A stretch of DNA of 64,000 nucleotides from contig NZ_SNVV01000005.1 in NCBI RefSeq assembly GCF_004361735.1, positions 186,001 to 250,000 on the forward strand, given 5' to 3'. The position numbers and the translations under genes were made by a program. The DNA is from Azoarcus indigens. Lineage in GTDB: Bacteria > Pseudomonadota > Gammaproteobacteria > Burkholderiales > Rhodocyclaceae. The notes under the pieces were generated by a model that was not told the origin of the DNA, did not search any database, and was given only the letters and a program-made list of their open reading frames with translations. Of the stretch, positions 26,433-34,419 are shown one piece after another; the stretch's first letter is position 1; every line of letters starts with the position of its first letter.

Positions 26433-27245
26433 ATGAAGATTACCTTCCTCGGCGGCGGCAACATGGCCGCCGCATTGATAGGCGGCCTGATCGAGAAGGG
26501 CTTTTCCGCTGGCGAGTTGCAGGCGGTGGACCTCAGCGCCGAAAGCCGCGAGCGGCTGGCGGCGCGCTTCGGCGTGCGGGCGGTGGAGGCGCTGGACGAT
26601 GCCGCGCTGGCTTGCGACGTGCTGGTGCTGGCGGTGAAGCCGCAGCAGATGAAGGCGGCGCTGGCGCCGCTGGCAGGCCGGCTCGGAAAGCAGATCGTCA
26701 TCAGCATCGCCGCCGGCCTGCGCCTGGCGGACATCGGCCGCTGGCTGGGCGGCTACACGCAGCTGGTGCGCTGCATGCCGAACACGCCGGCGCTGATCGG
26801 CGCCGGCGTCACCGGCCTGTATGCCGATCCTTCGGTGGACGAGGCCGGCCGCGAGGCCGCCGGCCGGGTGCTGTCCGCCGTCGGCAGCATTGTCTGGATC
26901 GCCGACGAGGCGCGCATGGACGCGGTCACCGCGGTGTCCGGCAGCGGCCCGGCCTACGTGTTCCACTTCATCGAGTCGCTGGAAGCCGCCGGCCGGGCGC
27001 TGGGGTTCGACGAACAGCAGGCGCGCCGCTTCGCGCTGGATACCACGCTGGGCGCCGCCCGCCTCGCAGTCGCGTCGGAGGAGTCGCCGGCGGTGTTGCG
27101 CGAGCGCGTCACCTCCAAGGGCGGCACCACCCAGGCGGCGCTGGAGAGCCTGGCCGCCTCCGGCTGGCACGATGCCATGCTGGCCGCGGTGGCGGCGGCC
27201 GAGGCGCGCGGCCGCGAGCTCGGCGATCAGCTGGGCAAGGATTGA
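26433..27245 (+). CDS. proC: Pyrroline-5-carboxylate reductase
   Basis: ProC reduces 1-pyrroline-5-carboxylate to proline with NAD(P)H in the cytoplasm. The 270-residue enzyme has the Rossmann motif FLGGGNMAAALIGG at its start, RCMPNTPALIGAGVTGLY in the middle and the C-terminal dimerisation signature VSGSGPAYVFHFIESLEAAG followed by VTSKGGTTQAAL. The ATG at 26433 (MKITFLGG) is the conserved start; upstream in-frame codons are non-conserved. It is in the yggS-proC-yggT-yggU run. Confidence 0.97.
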   Translation: MKITFLGGGNMAAALIGGLIEKGFSAGELQAVDLSAESRERLAARFGVRAVEALDDAALACDVLVLAVKPQQMKAALAPLAGRLGKQIVISIAAGLRLADIGRWLGGYTQLVRCMPNTPALIGAGVTGLYADPSVDEAGREAAGRVLSAVGSIVWIADEARMDAVTAVSGSGPAYVFHFIESLEAAGRALGFDEQQARRFALDTTLGAARLAVASEESPAVLRERVTSKGGTTQAALESLAASGWHDAMLAAVAAAEARGRELGDQLGKD

Positions 27246-27397
27246 GGCGCGCGTGCCGGCCGCCGCCTTGCTGCCGCAGTCCGTCCGCTGCCACTTTCCG
27301 GCATTGCGCTTGTCTGTCCGATCGCTCATGGCCGCCCTGCCGCATGCCTTGCCGGCCGCGGCACCGGCCCGTTCTTCCCTCTTGCTAGGTTGAGACC

Positions 27398-27979
27398 ATG
27401 CTCGCCAATGTGCTGCTGCTGATCCTCAATACCGTGGTCGGTTTCATCACCCTGATGCTGCTCGCACGCTTCTTCATGCAGTGGCAGCGGGTGTCCTTCC
27501 GCAACCAGATCGGCCATTTCGTGGTCACCACCACCGACTGGGTGGTGCGGCCGCTGCGCCGCTTCATTCCCGGCCTGTTCGGCCTGGACATGGCCAGCCT
27601 GCTGCCGGCCTGGGCCTTCCAGACCGCGCTGGTGTTCGTCGAGCTGGTGCTGCGCGGCGTGCCGCTGGCCGACAACCCGGCCAGCGTGCTGCTGGGCGTG
27701 TGGGGCCTGGGCCTGGTGGAGTTGCTGCGGATGATGATCTACCTCGTCTTCGCCATCGTGCTGGTGTCGGCGGTGCTGTCCTGGGTCAGCCCCTATTCGC
27801 CCGCGGCGCCTATCGTGAATGCCCTGGCCGAGCCCTTCCTGCGGCCTTTCCGCCGCATCGTGCCGACCATCGCCAATGTGGACCTGTCGCCGCTGGTGTT
27901 GCTGCTGGTGCTGCAGATCCTGCTGATGGTGCTGGGCAATCTGCGCGGCGGTTTCACGCCGCTGCTGATCGGCCTGTGA
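27398..27979 (+). CDS. yggT: YggT family membrane protein
   Basis: A 193-residue inner-membrane protein with two YggT repeats, each made of two helices (NTVVGFITLMLLARFFMQWQ and FAIVLVSAVLSWVSP) followed by FRNQIG or PLRRFIPG-type linkers. YggT proteins have been linked to osmotic stress and cell-shape functions but have no defined reaction. The 152 bases separating it from proC contain nothing notable. Confidence 0.9.
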   Translation: MLANVLLLILNTVVGFITLMLLARFFMQWQRVSFRNQIGHFVVTTTDWVVRPLRRFIPGLFGLDMASLLPAWAFQTALVFVELVLRGVPLADNPASVLLGVWGLGLVELLRMMIYLVFAIVLVSAVLSWVSPYSPAAPIVNALAEPFLRPFRRIVPTIANVDLSPLVLLLVLQILLMVLGNLRGGFTPLLIGL

Positions 27980-28010
27980 GCATGCCGCGCAGGCTCAAGC
28001 CGCCGTCTCC

Positions 28011-28322
28011 ATGGCGGAGCGCCGCTTGAGTGACTGGCTGCGCGAGGCCGCCGACGGCAGCCTCACGCTCACCCTCCATATCCAGCCGGGTGCCAAGCAG
28101 ACCGGCTTCGCCGGCCCGCACGGCGAGGCGATGAAGCTGCGCCTGGCCGCGCCGCCGGTGGACGGCAAGGCCAACGCCGCGCTGTGCGCTTTCCTCGCCG
28201 AATTCTGTGGCCTGCCCAAATCGGCAGTCGAGCTGGTGAGCGGCGAGACCTCGCGGGCGAAGCGGATCCGCCTGCGCGGGGCCGGGGCAGACGCGCGCGC
28301 TCGGCTGCGCGCGCTCGGCTGA
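28011..28322 (+). CDS. yggU: YggU/DUF167 family protein
   Basis: A small 103-residue cytosolic protein of the DUF167 family, function unknown. The signature is IQPGAKQTGFAGPHGEAMKLRLAAPPVDGKAN (residues ~25-56), followed by SRAKRIRLRG. It lies 31 bases downstream of yggT and is the last gene before an intrinsic terminator. Confidence 0.93.
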   Translation: MAERRLSDWLREAADGSLTLTLHIQPGAKQTGFAGPHGEAMKLRLAAPPVDGKANAALCAFLAEFCGLPKSAVELVSGETSRAKRIRLRGAGADARARLRALG

Positions 28323-28364
28323 GGCCGGGGCACTCCGCTTTTCTTTCTTCCAGTTGTGCCTGTA

Positions 28365-28386
28365 TCGGCGTAAGCCGAGGCTTTTT
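28365..28386 (+). terminator. Intrinsic terminator after yggU
   Basis: TCGGC and GCCGA arms with a GTAA tetraloop are followed by GGC and five T residues, 42 bases after the yggU stop. This ends the yggS-proC-yggT-yggU unit. Confidence 0.7.
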
Positions 28387-28677
28387 GCCGCCCCTTCTGT
28401 CCGCTGTTCTCTCCATGGGGTGATACCTCAGCCGCAGACATCCATTGGCAGGCGGACAGGCCGGCGCCTGGTTTTCACCTTTGGGTCAGCCCCGGCCGTG
28501 GTGTTCTCAGAACGTCGTGCATGCAATCTAGGGTTGTTTCTGGCCTTTCATGCTATTTTTCCATGCACGCTATTGGTACGTCCTGCTGCGGTGCAGCACC
28601 GTAACTGTGCGTGAGCCCACGGGAAGTCCGCTTTTGTATCAGCGCAAAACAATGCAATCGCTGGATCTGTGGCGATT

Positions 28678-28690
28678 AATCATCGACTTG
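28678..28690 (+). promoter_or_regulatory. IHF-like binding site
   Basis: AATCATCGACTTG fits the IHF consensus WATCAANNNNTTR with one mismatch. It lies between the inverted repeat at 28632-28649 and the -24/-12 element at 28718, the usual place for a DNA-bending site in sigma-54 promoters. Confidence 0.45.
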
Positions 28691-28717
28691 GAAAAAACAT
28701 TAACAAAAGGTTAATTG

Positions 28718-28734
28718 CTGGCATGTTGCATGCA
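28718..28734 (+). promoter_or_regulatory. Sigma-54-like promoter of the Dpp-type operon
   Basis: CTGGCATGTTGCATGCA keeps TGGCA and TGCA with the invariant GG and GC exactly 10 bases apart. One mismatch lies in the -24 box and one in the -12 box. The predicted start is near 28745. A competing sigma-70 reading (TTGGAA at 28688, 17-base spacer, TTAATT at 28711) is weaker at its -10. Confidence 0.5.
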
Positions 28735-28736
28735 AT

Positions 28737-28773
28737 CCGTAGGGGGCTTCCCTCGATTTCTCACCCCCTACGG
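28737..28773 (+). repeat. Perfect 10-bp inverted repeat abutting the Shine-Dalgarno
   Basis: CCGTAGGGGG (28737-28746) and CCCCCTACGG (28764-28773) are exact reverse complements with a 17-base spacer. The right arm ends inside the GGAGG ribosome-binding site (28772-28776) of the binding-protein gene. It may be a repressor operator or a translation-controlling RNA hairpin. Confidence 0.65.
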
Positions 28774-28782
28774 AGGTCTTAG

Positions 28783-30393
28783 ATGCTCTCTCTTCGCAAG
28801 CGCCTGCTCCCCTGGCTGGCCCTGGCCCCGATCGCGCTCGCCGCGTCCACTGGCGCCTGGGCGGAAACGGTTGCCCGCTACGGCATTTCCATGGCGGACA
28901 TCCCCCTCACCACCGGCCAGCCCGACCGCGGAGCTGGCGCTTACCAGTTCACCGGCCACACCCTGTACGACCCGCTGATCGCCTGGGAATCCAACGTCGG
29001 CGACCGTCCGGGCAAGCTGATCGCCGGCCTGGCCACCGAGTGGAAGCCGGACGCCAAGGATCCGAAGAAGTGGCTGTTCACCCTGCGCCAGGGCGTGAAG
29101 TTCCATGACGGTTCCGCCTTCGACGCCGATGCGGTGATCTGGAACCTGGAGAAGGTGCTGAACGACAAGGCGCCGCAGTTCGATGCCAAGCAGAGCGCCC
29201 AGGTGCGCCCGCGCATCCCGTCCATCGCCTCCTATCGCAAGGTGAATGCGACCACCGTCGAGATCACCACCAAGGAACCGGACGCGCTCTTCCCCTACCA
29301 GCTGCCCTGGTTCCTGATCGGCAGCCCGGCGCAGTGGGAGAAGATGGGCAAGGACTGGAACAAGGTTGCCTCCCAGCCCTCCGGCACCGGCCCCTTCAAG
29401 CTGGACAAGCTGGTGCCGCGCGAGCGTGCCGAGCTGGTGCGCAACGCCGACTACTGGGACAAGAGCCGCGTCGCCAAGACCGACCGCATCGTGCTGCTGC
29501 CGATTCCGGACGCGGTGACCCGTGGCAACGCGCTGCTGAACGGCCAGGTGGACATCATCGAGACGCCGGCGCCGGACATGGTGCCGCAGCTGCAGGCGGG
29601 CGGTTTCAAGATCGTCAAGAACGTGACTCCGCACGTCTGGCCCTACCACTTCAGCACCTACCAAGGCTCGCCCTGGACCGACATCCGGGTGCGCAAGGCC
29701 GCCAACCTGGCGGTGGACCGCAGCGCCATCGTCCAGCTGCTGAACGGCCTCGGCCAGCCGGCCAAGGGCCAGGTGGACGCGACCAGCCCCTGGTTCGGCA
29801 AGCCTTCCTTCGACATCAAGTACGACCTGAAGACCGCCAAGGCGCTGATGGCCGAAGCCGGCTACTCGCCGCAGAAGCCGCTGAAGGCCAAGGTGATCAT
29901 CGCCCAGGGCGGCACCGGCCAGATGCTGTCGCTGCCGATGAACGAGTTCGTCCAGCAGAGCCTGGCCGAGGTCGGCATCCAGGTCGAGTTCGAAGTGGTC
30001 GAGCTGGAGAACCTCTACCTGCACTGGCGTTCCGGCGCCAAGGGCGACATCAACGCCAGCAAAGGCATCACCGCGATCAACCTCGGCTACGTCACCGCCG
30101 ACCCGTTCTACGGCATCACCCGCTTCGTCAACAGCAAGTACGTGGCGCCCAACGGTGTGAACTGGGGCGGCTACGCCGACAAGGAAGTGGACGCCAAGAT
30201 CGAGCAGCTGAGCACGACCTTCGACGTGCCGACGCAGAACAAGCTGCTGGCCGACATCCACCAGAAGATGGTGGACGACGCCCTGATGCTGTGGGTGGTG
30301 CATGACGTCAATCCGCACGCCCTCTCGCCCAAGGTGAAGGAGTTCATCCAGGCGCAGCACTGGTTCCAGGACCTGACCACGATCCGCATGTAA
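28783..30393 (+). CDS. Periplasmic solute-binding protein, family 5 (DppA/OppA-like)
   Basis: A 536-residue peptide/nickel-type binding protein. The signal peptide ends AWA-E near residue 27; no lipobox cysteine is present, so it is soluble. Family landmarks are GLATEWKPD, FTLRQGVKFHDGSAFDADAVIWNLEKV, SGTGPFKLDK and VRKAANLAVDRSAIV. It is the first gene of a complete six-gene operon with its own strong Shine-Dalgarno GGAGG. The cargo (di- or oligopeptide, glutathione, opine or other) is not determined by sequence alone. Confidence 0.92.
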   Translation: MLSLRKRLLPWLALAPIALAASTGAWAETVARYGISMADIPLTTGQPDRGAGAYQFTGHTLYDPLIAWESNVGDRPGKLIAGLATEWKPDAKDPKKWLFTLRQGVKFHDGSAFDADAVIWNLEKVLNDKAPQFDAKQSAQVRPRIPSIASYRKVNATTVEITTKEPDALFPYQLPWFLIGSPAQWEKMGKDWNKVASQPSGTGPFKLDKLVPRERAELVRNADYWDKSRVAKTDRIVLLPIPDAVTRGNALLNGQVDIIETPAPDMVPQLQAGGFKIVKNVTPHVWPYHFSTYQGSPWTDIRVRKAANLAVDRSAIVQLLNGLGQPAKGQVDATSPWFGKPSFDIKYDLKTAKALMAEAGYSPQKPLKAKVIIAQGGTGQMLSLPMNEFVQQSLAEVGIQVEFEVVELENLYLHWRSGAKGDINASKGITAINLGYVTADPFYGITRFVNSKYVAPNGVNWGGYADKEVDAKIEQLSTTFDVPTQNKLLADIHQKMVDDALMLWVVHDVNPHALSPKVKEFIQAQHWFQDLTTIRM

Positions 30394-30401
30394 GACCACG
30401 G

Positions 30402-30435
30402 GCCGGCGCGGCGCCGCTGCTGGCGGCGCGCCGGC
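30402..30435 (+). other. Stem-loop between binding-protein and permease genes
   Basis: GCCGGCGC and GCGCCGGC arms, extended inward with further GC pairs and a bulge, form a stable hairpin nine bases after the SBP stop. There is no T-tract. Such structures usually protect the abundant binding-protein mRNA and reduce read-through to the permease genes. Confidence 0.55.
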
Positions 30436-30486
30436 GGGCGGCGGTGCCGCCGCCCTTTCCCGACACCGAATTTCCGAGGCCTTCCC

Positions 30487-31434
30487 ATGTTTGCCTACAT
30501 CATCAAGCGTCTGCTCTACGCGGTGCCGATCGCGCTGGCGGTGACGCTGGTGGCCTTCCTGCTGGTGCACATTGCGCCGGGCGACGCGCTCAACGCCATC
30601 GCCCCCGCCGACGCGCCGGCCGAGACCATCGCCGCCCTCAAGGCCGCCTACGGACTGGACCGGCCGCTGCCGGTGCAGTACGGCCTGTGGCTGGGGCGCG
30701 CGCTGCAGGGCGACCTCGGCGCTTCCATCGCCACTGGCCGCAGCGTCACCAGCGAAGTCATGGCGGCGGTGGGCAACACCCTTTCCCTGGCCGGCGTGGC
30801 CGCCATCATCGGTGTGCTCGCCGGCTGTGTGCTCGGTGGTATCGCCGGCTACCGCCACGGTGGCTGGGTGGACCGCATCGCCACCTTCATCTCCGTCATC
30901 GGCGTCAGCGTGCCCCACTACTGGCTGGGCCTGGTGCTGACCATCGTGTTCTCCATCACCCTGGGCTGGCTGCCGGCCATGGGCGCCGGGCCGGAAGGCG
31001 GCTGGTTCCTGGATGGCGCGCACCTGCCCTACATCGTGCTGCCGGCGCTGACCATGGCGGTGGTGCCCATGGGCATCCTCACCCGCACGGTGCGCGCGGT
31101 GGTGGTGGACATCCTGGCGCAGGACTTCGTCCAGGCGCTGCGCGCCAAGGGCCTGGGCAACCGCCGCATCTTCCGCCATGTGGCGAAGAACGCCGCACCC
31201 ACGGTGCTGGCGGTGGCCGGCCTGCAGCTGGGCTACCTGATGGGCGGCTCCATCCTGATCGAAACCGTGTTCGCCTGGCCGGGCACCGGCTTCCTGCTGA
31301 ACACCGCCATCTTCCAGCGCGACCTGCCGCTGCTGCAGGGCACGCTGCTGGTGCTGTGCCTGTTCTTCGTCCTGCTCAACCTGCTGGTCGACATCGCCCA
31401 GCCCTTCATCGATCCGCGCATGCGGCGGACCTGA
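30487..31434 (+). CDS. ABC transporter permease (DppB-like)
   Basis: The first inner-membrane permease, 315 residues. The N-terminal signature MFAYIIKRLLYAVPIALAV is typical of DppB, and the body has about six helices. The EAA-type cytoplasmic loop, where the ATPase docks, reads ALRAKGLGNRRIFRHVAKNA. It is 93 bases after the binding-protein gene and 10 bases before the second permease. Confidence 0.94.
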   Translation: MFAYIIKRLLYAVPIALAVTLVAFLLVHIAPGDALNAIAPADAPAETIAALKAAYGLDRPLPVQYGLWLGRALQGDLGASIATGRSVTSEVMAAVGNTLSLAGVAAIIGVLAGCVLGGIAGYRHGGWVDRIATFISVIGVSVPHYWLGLVLTIVFSITLGWLPAMGAGPEGGWFLDGAHLPYIVLPALTMAVVPMGILTRTVRAVVVDILAQDFVQALRAKGLGNRRIFRHVAKNAAPTVLAVAGLQLGYLMGGSILIETVFAWPGTGFLLNTAIFQRDLPLLQGTLLVLCLFFVLLNLLVDIAQPFIDPRMRRT

Positions 31435-31444
31435 GGACCACGCC

Positions 31445-32338
31445 ATGTCACTCGCCCTGGATGCCGGCAGCGCGCCGGCCACCCTTCCCGCACAGCGCTC
31501 GCGCGGCTACTGGTCGCGGGTGCTGCGGCGCCTGTCGCGCGACCCGGTCACGCTGGCCTGCGCGGCCATCCTTCTCCTCATCCTGCTGGCGGCGGTGTTC
31601 GCGCCGCTGATCGCGCCGGCCGACCCCTTCAAGGGCAGCATGATCAAGCGCCTGCAACCCATAGGCGCCGAAGGCTTCCTGCTCGGCACCGACGAGCTCG
31701 GCCGCGACATGCTCACCCGCCTCATCTATGGCGGCCGCCAGTCGCTGCTGATGGGCGTGCTGCCGGTGGTGCTGGCCTTCGGCATCGGCACCACCATAGG
31801 CGTCATCGCCGGCTACGTCGGCGGCCGGGTGAACATGGTCATCATGCGCACCCTGGACGTGTTCTACGCCTTCCCCTCGGTGCTGCTGGCGGTGGCCATT
31901 TCCGGCGCGCTCGGCGCCGGCCTCAACAACTGCCTGCTGGCGCTCACCCTGGTGTTCGTGCCGCAGGTGACGCGGGTGGCGGAGAGCGTCACCACCCAAG
32001 TGCGCCAGCTCGACTACATCGAGGCGGCGCGCATGAGCGGCGCCGGGCCGTGGATGATCGTGCGCGAGCAGGTGCTGGGCAATGTGCTCGGCCCGGTCTT
32101 CGTCTATTCCACCGGCCTCATCAGCGTCTGCATGATCCTGGCCTCCGGCCTCTCCTTCCTCGGCCTGGGCGTGAAGCCGCCGGAGCCGGAGTGGGGCCTG
32201 ATGCTCAACACCCTGCGCCCGGCCATCTTCCAGAACCCGCTGGTGGCCGCGCTGCCGGGGGCGATGATCTTCATCACCTCCATCTGCTTCAACCTGCTCG
32301 CCGACGGCATCCGCTCGGCGATGGACATCCGGAGCTGA
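31445..32338 (+). CDS. ABC transporter permease (DppC-like)
   Basis: The second permease, 297 residues, with the DppC hallmark ADPFKGSMIKRLQP followed by LLGTDELGRDMLTRLIYGGR, several helices and the EAA loop DYIEAARMSGAGPWMIVREQV. It pairs with the DppB-like protein as the heterodimeric channel. It is four bases before the first ATPase gene. Confidence 0.94.
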   Translation: MSLALDAGSAPATLPAQRSRGYWSRVLRRLSRDPVTLACAAILLLILLAAVFAPLIAPADPFKGSMIKRLQPIGAEGFLLGTDELGRDMLTRLIYGGRQSLLMGVLPVVLAFGIGTTIGVIAGYVGGRVNMVIMRTLDVFYAFPSVLLAVAISGALGAGLNNCLLALTLVFVPQVTRVAESVTTQVRQLDYIEAARMSGAGPWMIVREQVLGNVLGPVFVYSTGLISVCMILASGLSFLGLGVKPPEPEWGLMLNTLRPAIFQNPLVAALPGAMIFITSICFNLLADGIRSAMDIRS

Positions 32339-32342
32339 CGCC

Positions 32343-33428
32343 ATGAGCGCGCTAGAACAATCCGCCGTCGCCGACCGCGGCGGCCCTGCCCAGCCGCTGT
32401 TGAGCGTCAAGGGCCTGCAGAAGCACTTCCCGGTGCGCGAGAGCGGCGCCCTGCCGTGGGTGAAGAAGGGCCCGGCGCGCAAGGTGCACGCGGTGGACGG
32501 CGTGGATTTCGCCGTCGCCAAGGGCGAGACCCTGGGCATCGTCGGCGAGTCCGGCTGCGGCAAGAGCACCACCGCGCGGCTGATCGCCCGCCTGATCGAC
32601 GCCGACCAGGGCAGCCTGGTGTTCGACGGCGAGGGCGTGGCCGAATTCGGCGGCATGGCGCTGAAGGACTACCGCCGCAACCTGCAGATGGTGTTCCAGG
32701 ATTCCTTCGCCTCGCTCAACCCGCGGCTGACCATGGAAGAGGCCATCGCCTTCGGTCCGCGCGCCCACGGCCTGCCGGCCAAGGAGGCGAGCGCACGGGC
32801 GCGGGCGCTGCTGGCCCGCGTCGGCCTCGCGCCGGAGCAGTTCGGCGGCCGTTACGCCCACGAGCTGTCCGGGGGGCAGCGCCAGCGGGTGAACATCGCC
32901 CGCGCGCTGGCCTTCGAGCCGCGCCTGCTGATCCTGGACGAAGCGGTGGCGGCGCTGGACAAGTCGGTGCAGGCCCAGGTGCTCAACCTGCTGCGCGAGC
33001 TGAAGGAAGAGCGCGGCCTCACCTACCTCTTCATCTCCCACGACCTGCATGTGGTGCGCTACTTCAGCGACCGGGTGATGGTGATGTACCTCGGCCAGGT
33101 GGTGGAGATCGGCCCGGTGGAAGCCATCTACGGTGCCGCCCGCCATCCCTACACCGGCGCGCTGCTGTCGGCGGTGCCCTCCATGGACCCGGCCAACCGC
33201 ACCCAGCGCTCGCCGCTGGCGGGCGATCCGCCCAACCCGATCGATCCGCCGGCCGGCTGCCGCTTCCGCGACCGCTGCGTGAATGCGCGCGCCGTCTGTG
33301 CCGAGCAGGCACCGCGCATGCTGCCGCTGGATGCCGACGGCCGCCACTTCGCCCGCTGCCACATGAACGACCCCGCCTCCGGCTACGCCAGTTCGGCGCC
33401 GGCGGCCAACCCGGAGGCTGTGCAATGA
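32343..33428 (+). CDS. Peptide-type ABC transporter ATPase (DppF/OppF-like)
   Basis: One of two ATPases, 361 residues. It has Walker A GESGCGKST, the Q-loop VFQDSFASLNPR, the signature LSGGQRQRVNIARALA, Walker B LLILDEAVAALD (Ala where Pro is usual) and the H-loop ISHDLHVV. The C-terminal oligopeptide-transport extension has four cysteines (GCRFRDRCVNARAVC ... ARCHM) that in related DppD/OppD proteins bind an Fe-S cluster. Its stop overlaps the next start (ATGA). Confidence 0.93.
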   Translation: MSALEQSAVADRGGPAQPLLSVKGLQKHFPVRESGALPWVKKGPARKVHAVDGVDFAVAKGETLGIVGESGCGKSTTARLIARLIDADQGSLVFDGEGVAEFGGMALKDYRRNLQMVFQDSFASLNPRLTMEEAIAFGPRAHGLPAKEASARARALLARVGLAPEQFGGRYAHELSGGQRQRVNIARALAFEPRLLILDEAVAALDKSVQAQVLNLLRELKEERGLTYLFISHDLHVVRYFSDRVMVMYLGQVVEIGPVEAIYGAARHPYTGALLSAVPSMDPANRTQRSPLAGDPPNPIDPPAGCRFRDRCVNARAVCAEQAPRMLPLDADGRHFARCHMNDPASGYASSAPAANPEAVQ

Positions 33429-34411
33429 GCAAGCCCCTACTCAGCGTGCGCGACCTCAACGTGCGCTTCCACGGCGAACGCAACGCCAGCGCCCTGAACG
33501 GCGTCAGCTTCGATCTCGCCGAGGGCGAGGTGCTCGGCCTGCTGGGCGAATCCGGCTCCGGCAAGAGCGTCACCCTGCGCACCCTGCTGAAGCTGCATCC
33601 GCCGGCGCGCACGAGCATGAGCGGCCAGATCCGCGTCGGCGACACCGACGTCATGGCGCTGCAGGGCCGCGCGCTGGAGCAGTACCGCGGCGGCATGGTG
33701 TCCATGGTGTTCCAGGACCCCGGCTTGGCTTTCGACCCGCTGTACACCGTGGGCGAGCAGATCGTCGAAACCATCCGCGCCCATGAGCGCATCGACGCCG
33801 ATACCGCCCGCGCCCGCGCGCTGGAGCTGATGGAGCGGGTGCAGATTCCGCAGGCCCGCCGGCGGCTGGACGCCTACCCCTTCGAGATGTCCGGCGGCAT
33901 GCGCCAGCGCGCCATGATCGCCCTCGCCTTGGCCTGCCGCCCCAGGCTGCTGCTGGCGGACGAGCCCACCACCGCGCTGGACGCCACCGTGCAGATCCAG
34001 GTGCTGTTGCTGCTGCGCGAGCTGCAGCGGGAGTTGGGCATGTCGGTGATCTTCGTCACCCACGACATTGGCGCCGCGGTGGAAGTCTCCGACCGCCTGG
34101 CGGTGATGTATGGCGGCCGCATCGTCGAGGAAGGCAGTGTGGCCGACGTCGTGCAGCGCCCCGCCCATCCGTATACTGCCGGCCTGCTCGCTTCCACTGT
34201 GGTGGATGTGCCGCGCGACCAGGCGCTGCCGGCGATTCCCGGCGCGCCGCCGGACCTCGCCGCGCTGCCGCCCGGCTGTGCCTTCGCCCCGCGTTGCGCC
34301 CATGCGAGCGCCCAATGCCGCGAGCAGGTGCCGGCGCTGCAGGCGATGGCGGGCGACGAACGCCACCGCGCCGCTTGCTGGCACGCCTTGCTGCAGCCGG
34401 CCCACGCCTGA
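33425..34411 (+). CDS. Peptide-type ABC transporter ATPase (DppD/OppD-like)
   Basis: The second ATPase, 328 residues. It has Walker A GESGSGKSV, the signature MSGGMRQRAMIALALA, Walker B LLLADEPTTALD and the H-loop VTHDIGAAV. The C-terminal cysteine motif reads GCAFAPRCAHASAQC with a fourth Cys in AACWH. It is coupled to the previous gene through ATGA. The open frame continues upstream over the other ATPase gene, but that is a shadow; the MSKPLLSVRDLNV start is conserved. Confidence 0.93.
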   Translation: MSKPLLSVRDLNVRFHGERNASALNGVSFDLAEGEVLGLLGESGSGKSVTLRTLLKLHPPARTSMSGQIRVGDTDVMALQGRALEQYRGGMVSMVFQDPGLAFDPLYTVGEQIVETIRAHERIDADTARARALELMERVQIPQARRRLDAYPFEMSGGMRQRAMIALALACRPRLLLADEPTTALDATVQIQVLLLLRELQRELGMSVIFVTHDIGAAVEVSDRLAVMYGGRIVEEGSVADVVQRPAHPYTAGLLASTVVDVPRDQALPAIPGAPPDLAALPPGCAFAPRCAHASAQCREQVPALQAMAGDERHRAACWHALLQPAHA

Positions 34412-34419
34412 GGGAGACC

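Larger units (their letters stand above)
28387..28782. promoter_or_regulatory. AT-richer control region of the Dpp-type operon
   Basis: About 400 bases without a credible gene, distinctly lower in GC than its surroundings. It contains three ATGCAATC copies (28521, 28652, 28730), a 13-bp palindrome CGGTGC-A-GCACCG (28589-28601), an inverted repeat TTTTG-N8-CAAAA (28632-28649), an IHF-like site (28678-28690), a sigma-54-like promoter (28718-28734) and a perfect 10-bp inverted repeat touching the Shine-Dalgarno (28737-28773). Confidence 0.6.

Noticed and set aside
28354-28614. 86-codon frame in the region after yggU
   Set aside because: It overlaps the yggU terminator, has no ribosome site or domain, and falls in an AT-richer control region.
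28768-31482. 904-codon open frame on the minus strand
   Set aside because: It is antisense to the binding-protein and permease genes; the His/Gln/Asp-rich translation is the usual mirror of GC-rich coding DNA.
32456-34411. Apparent fusion of the two Dpp ATPase genes
   Set aside because: The first part is out of frame with the real first ATPase; the second ATPase starts at 33425 with an ATGA overlap.
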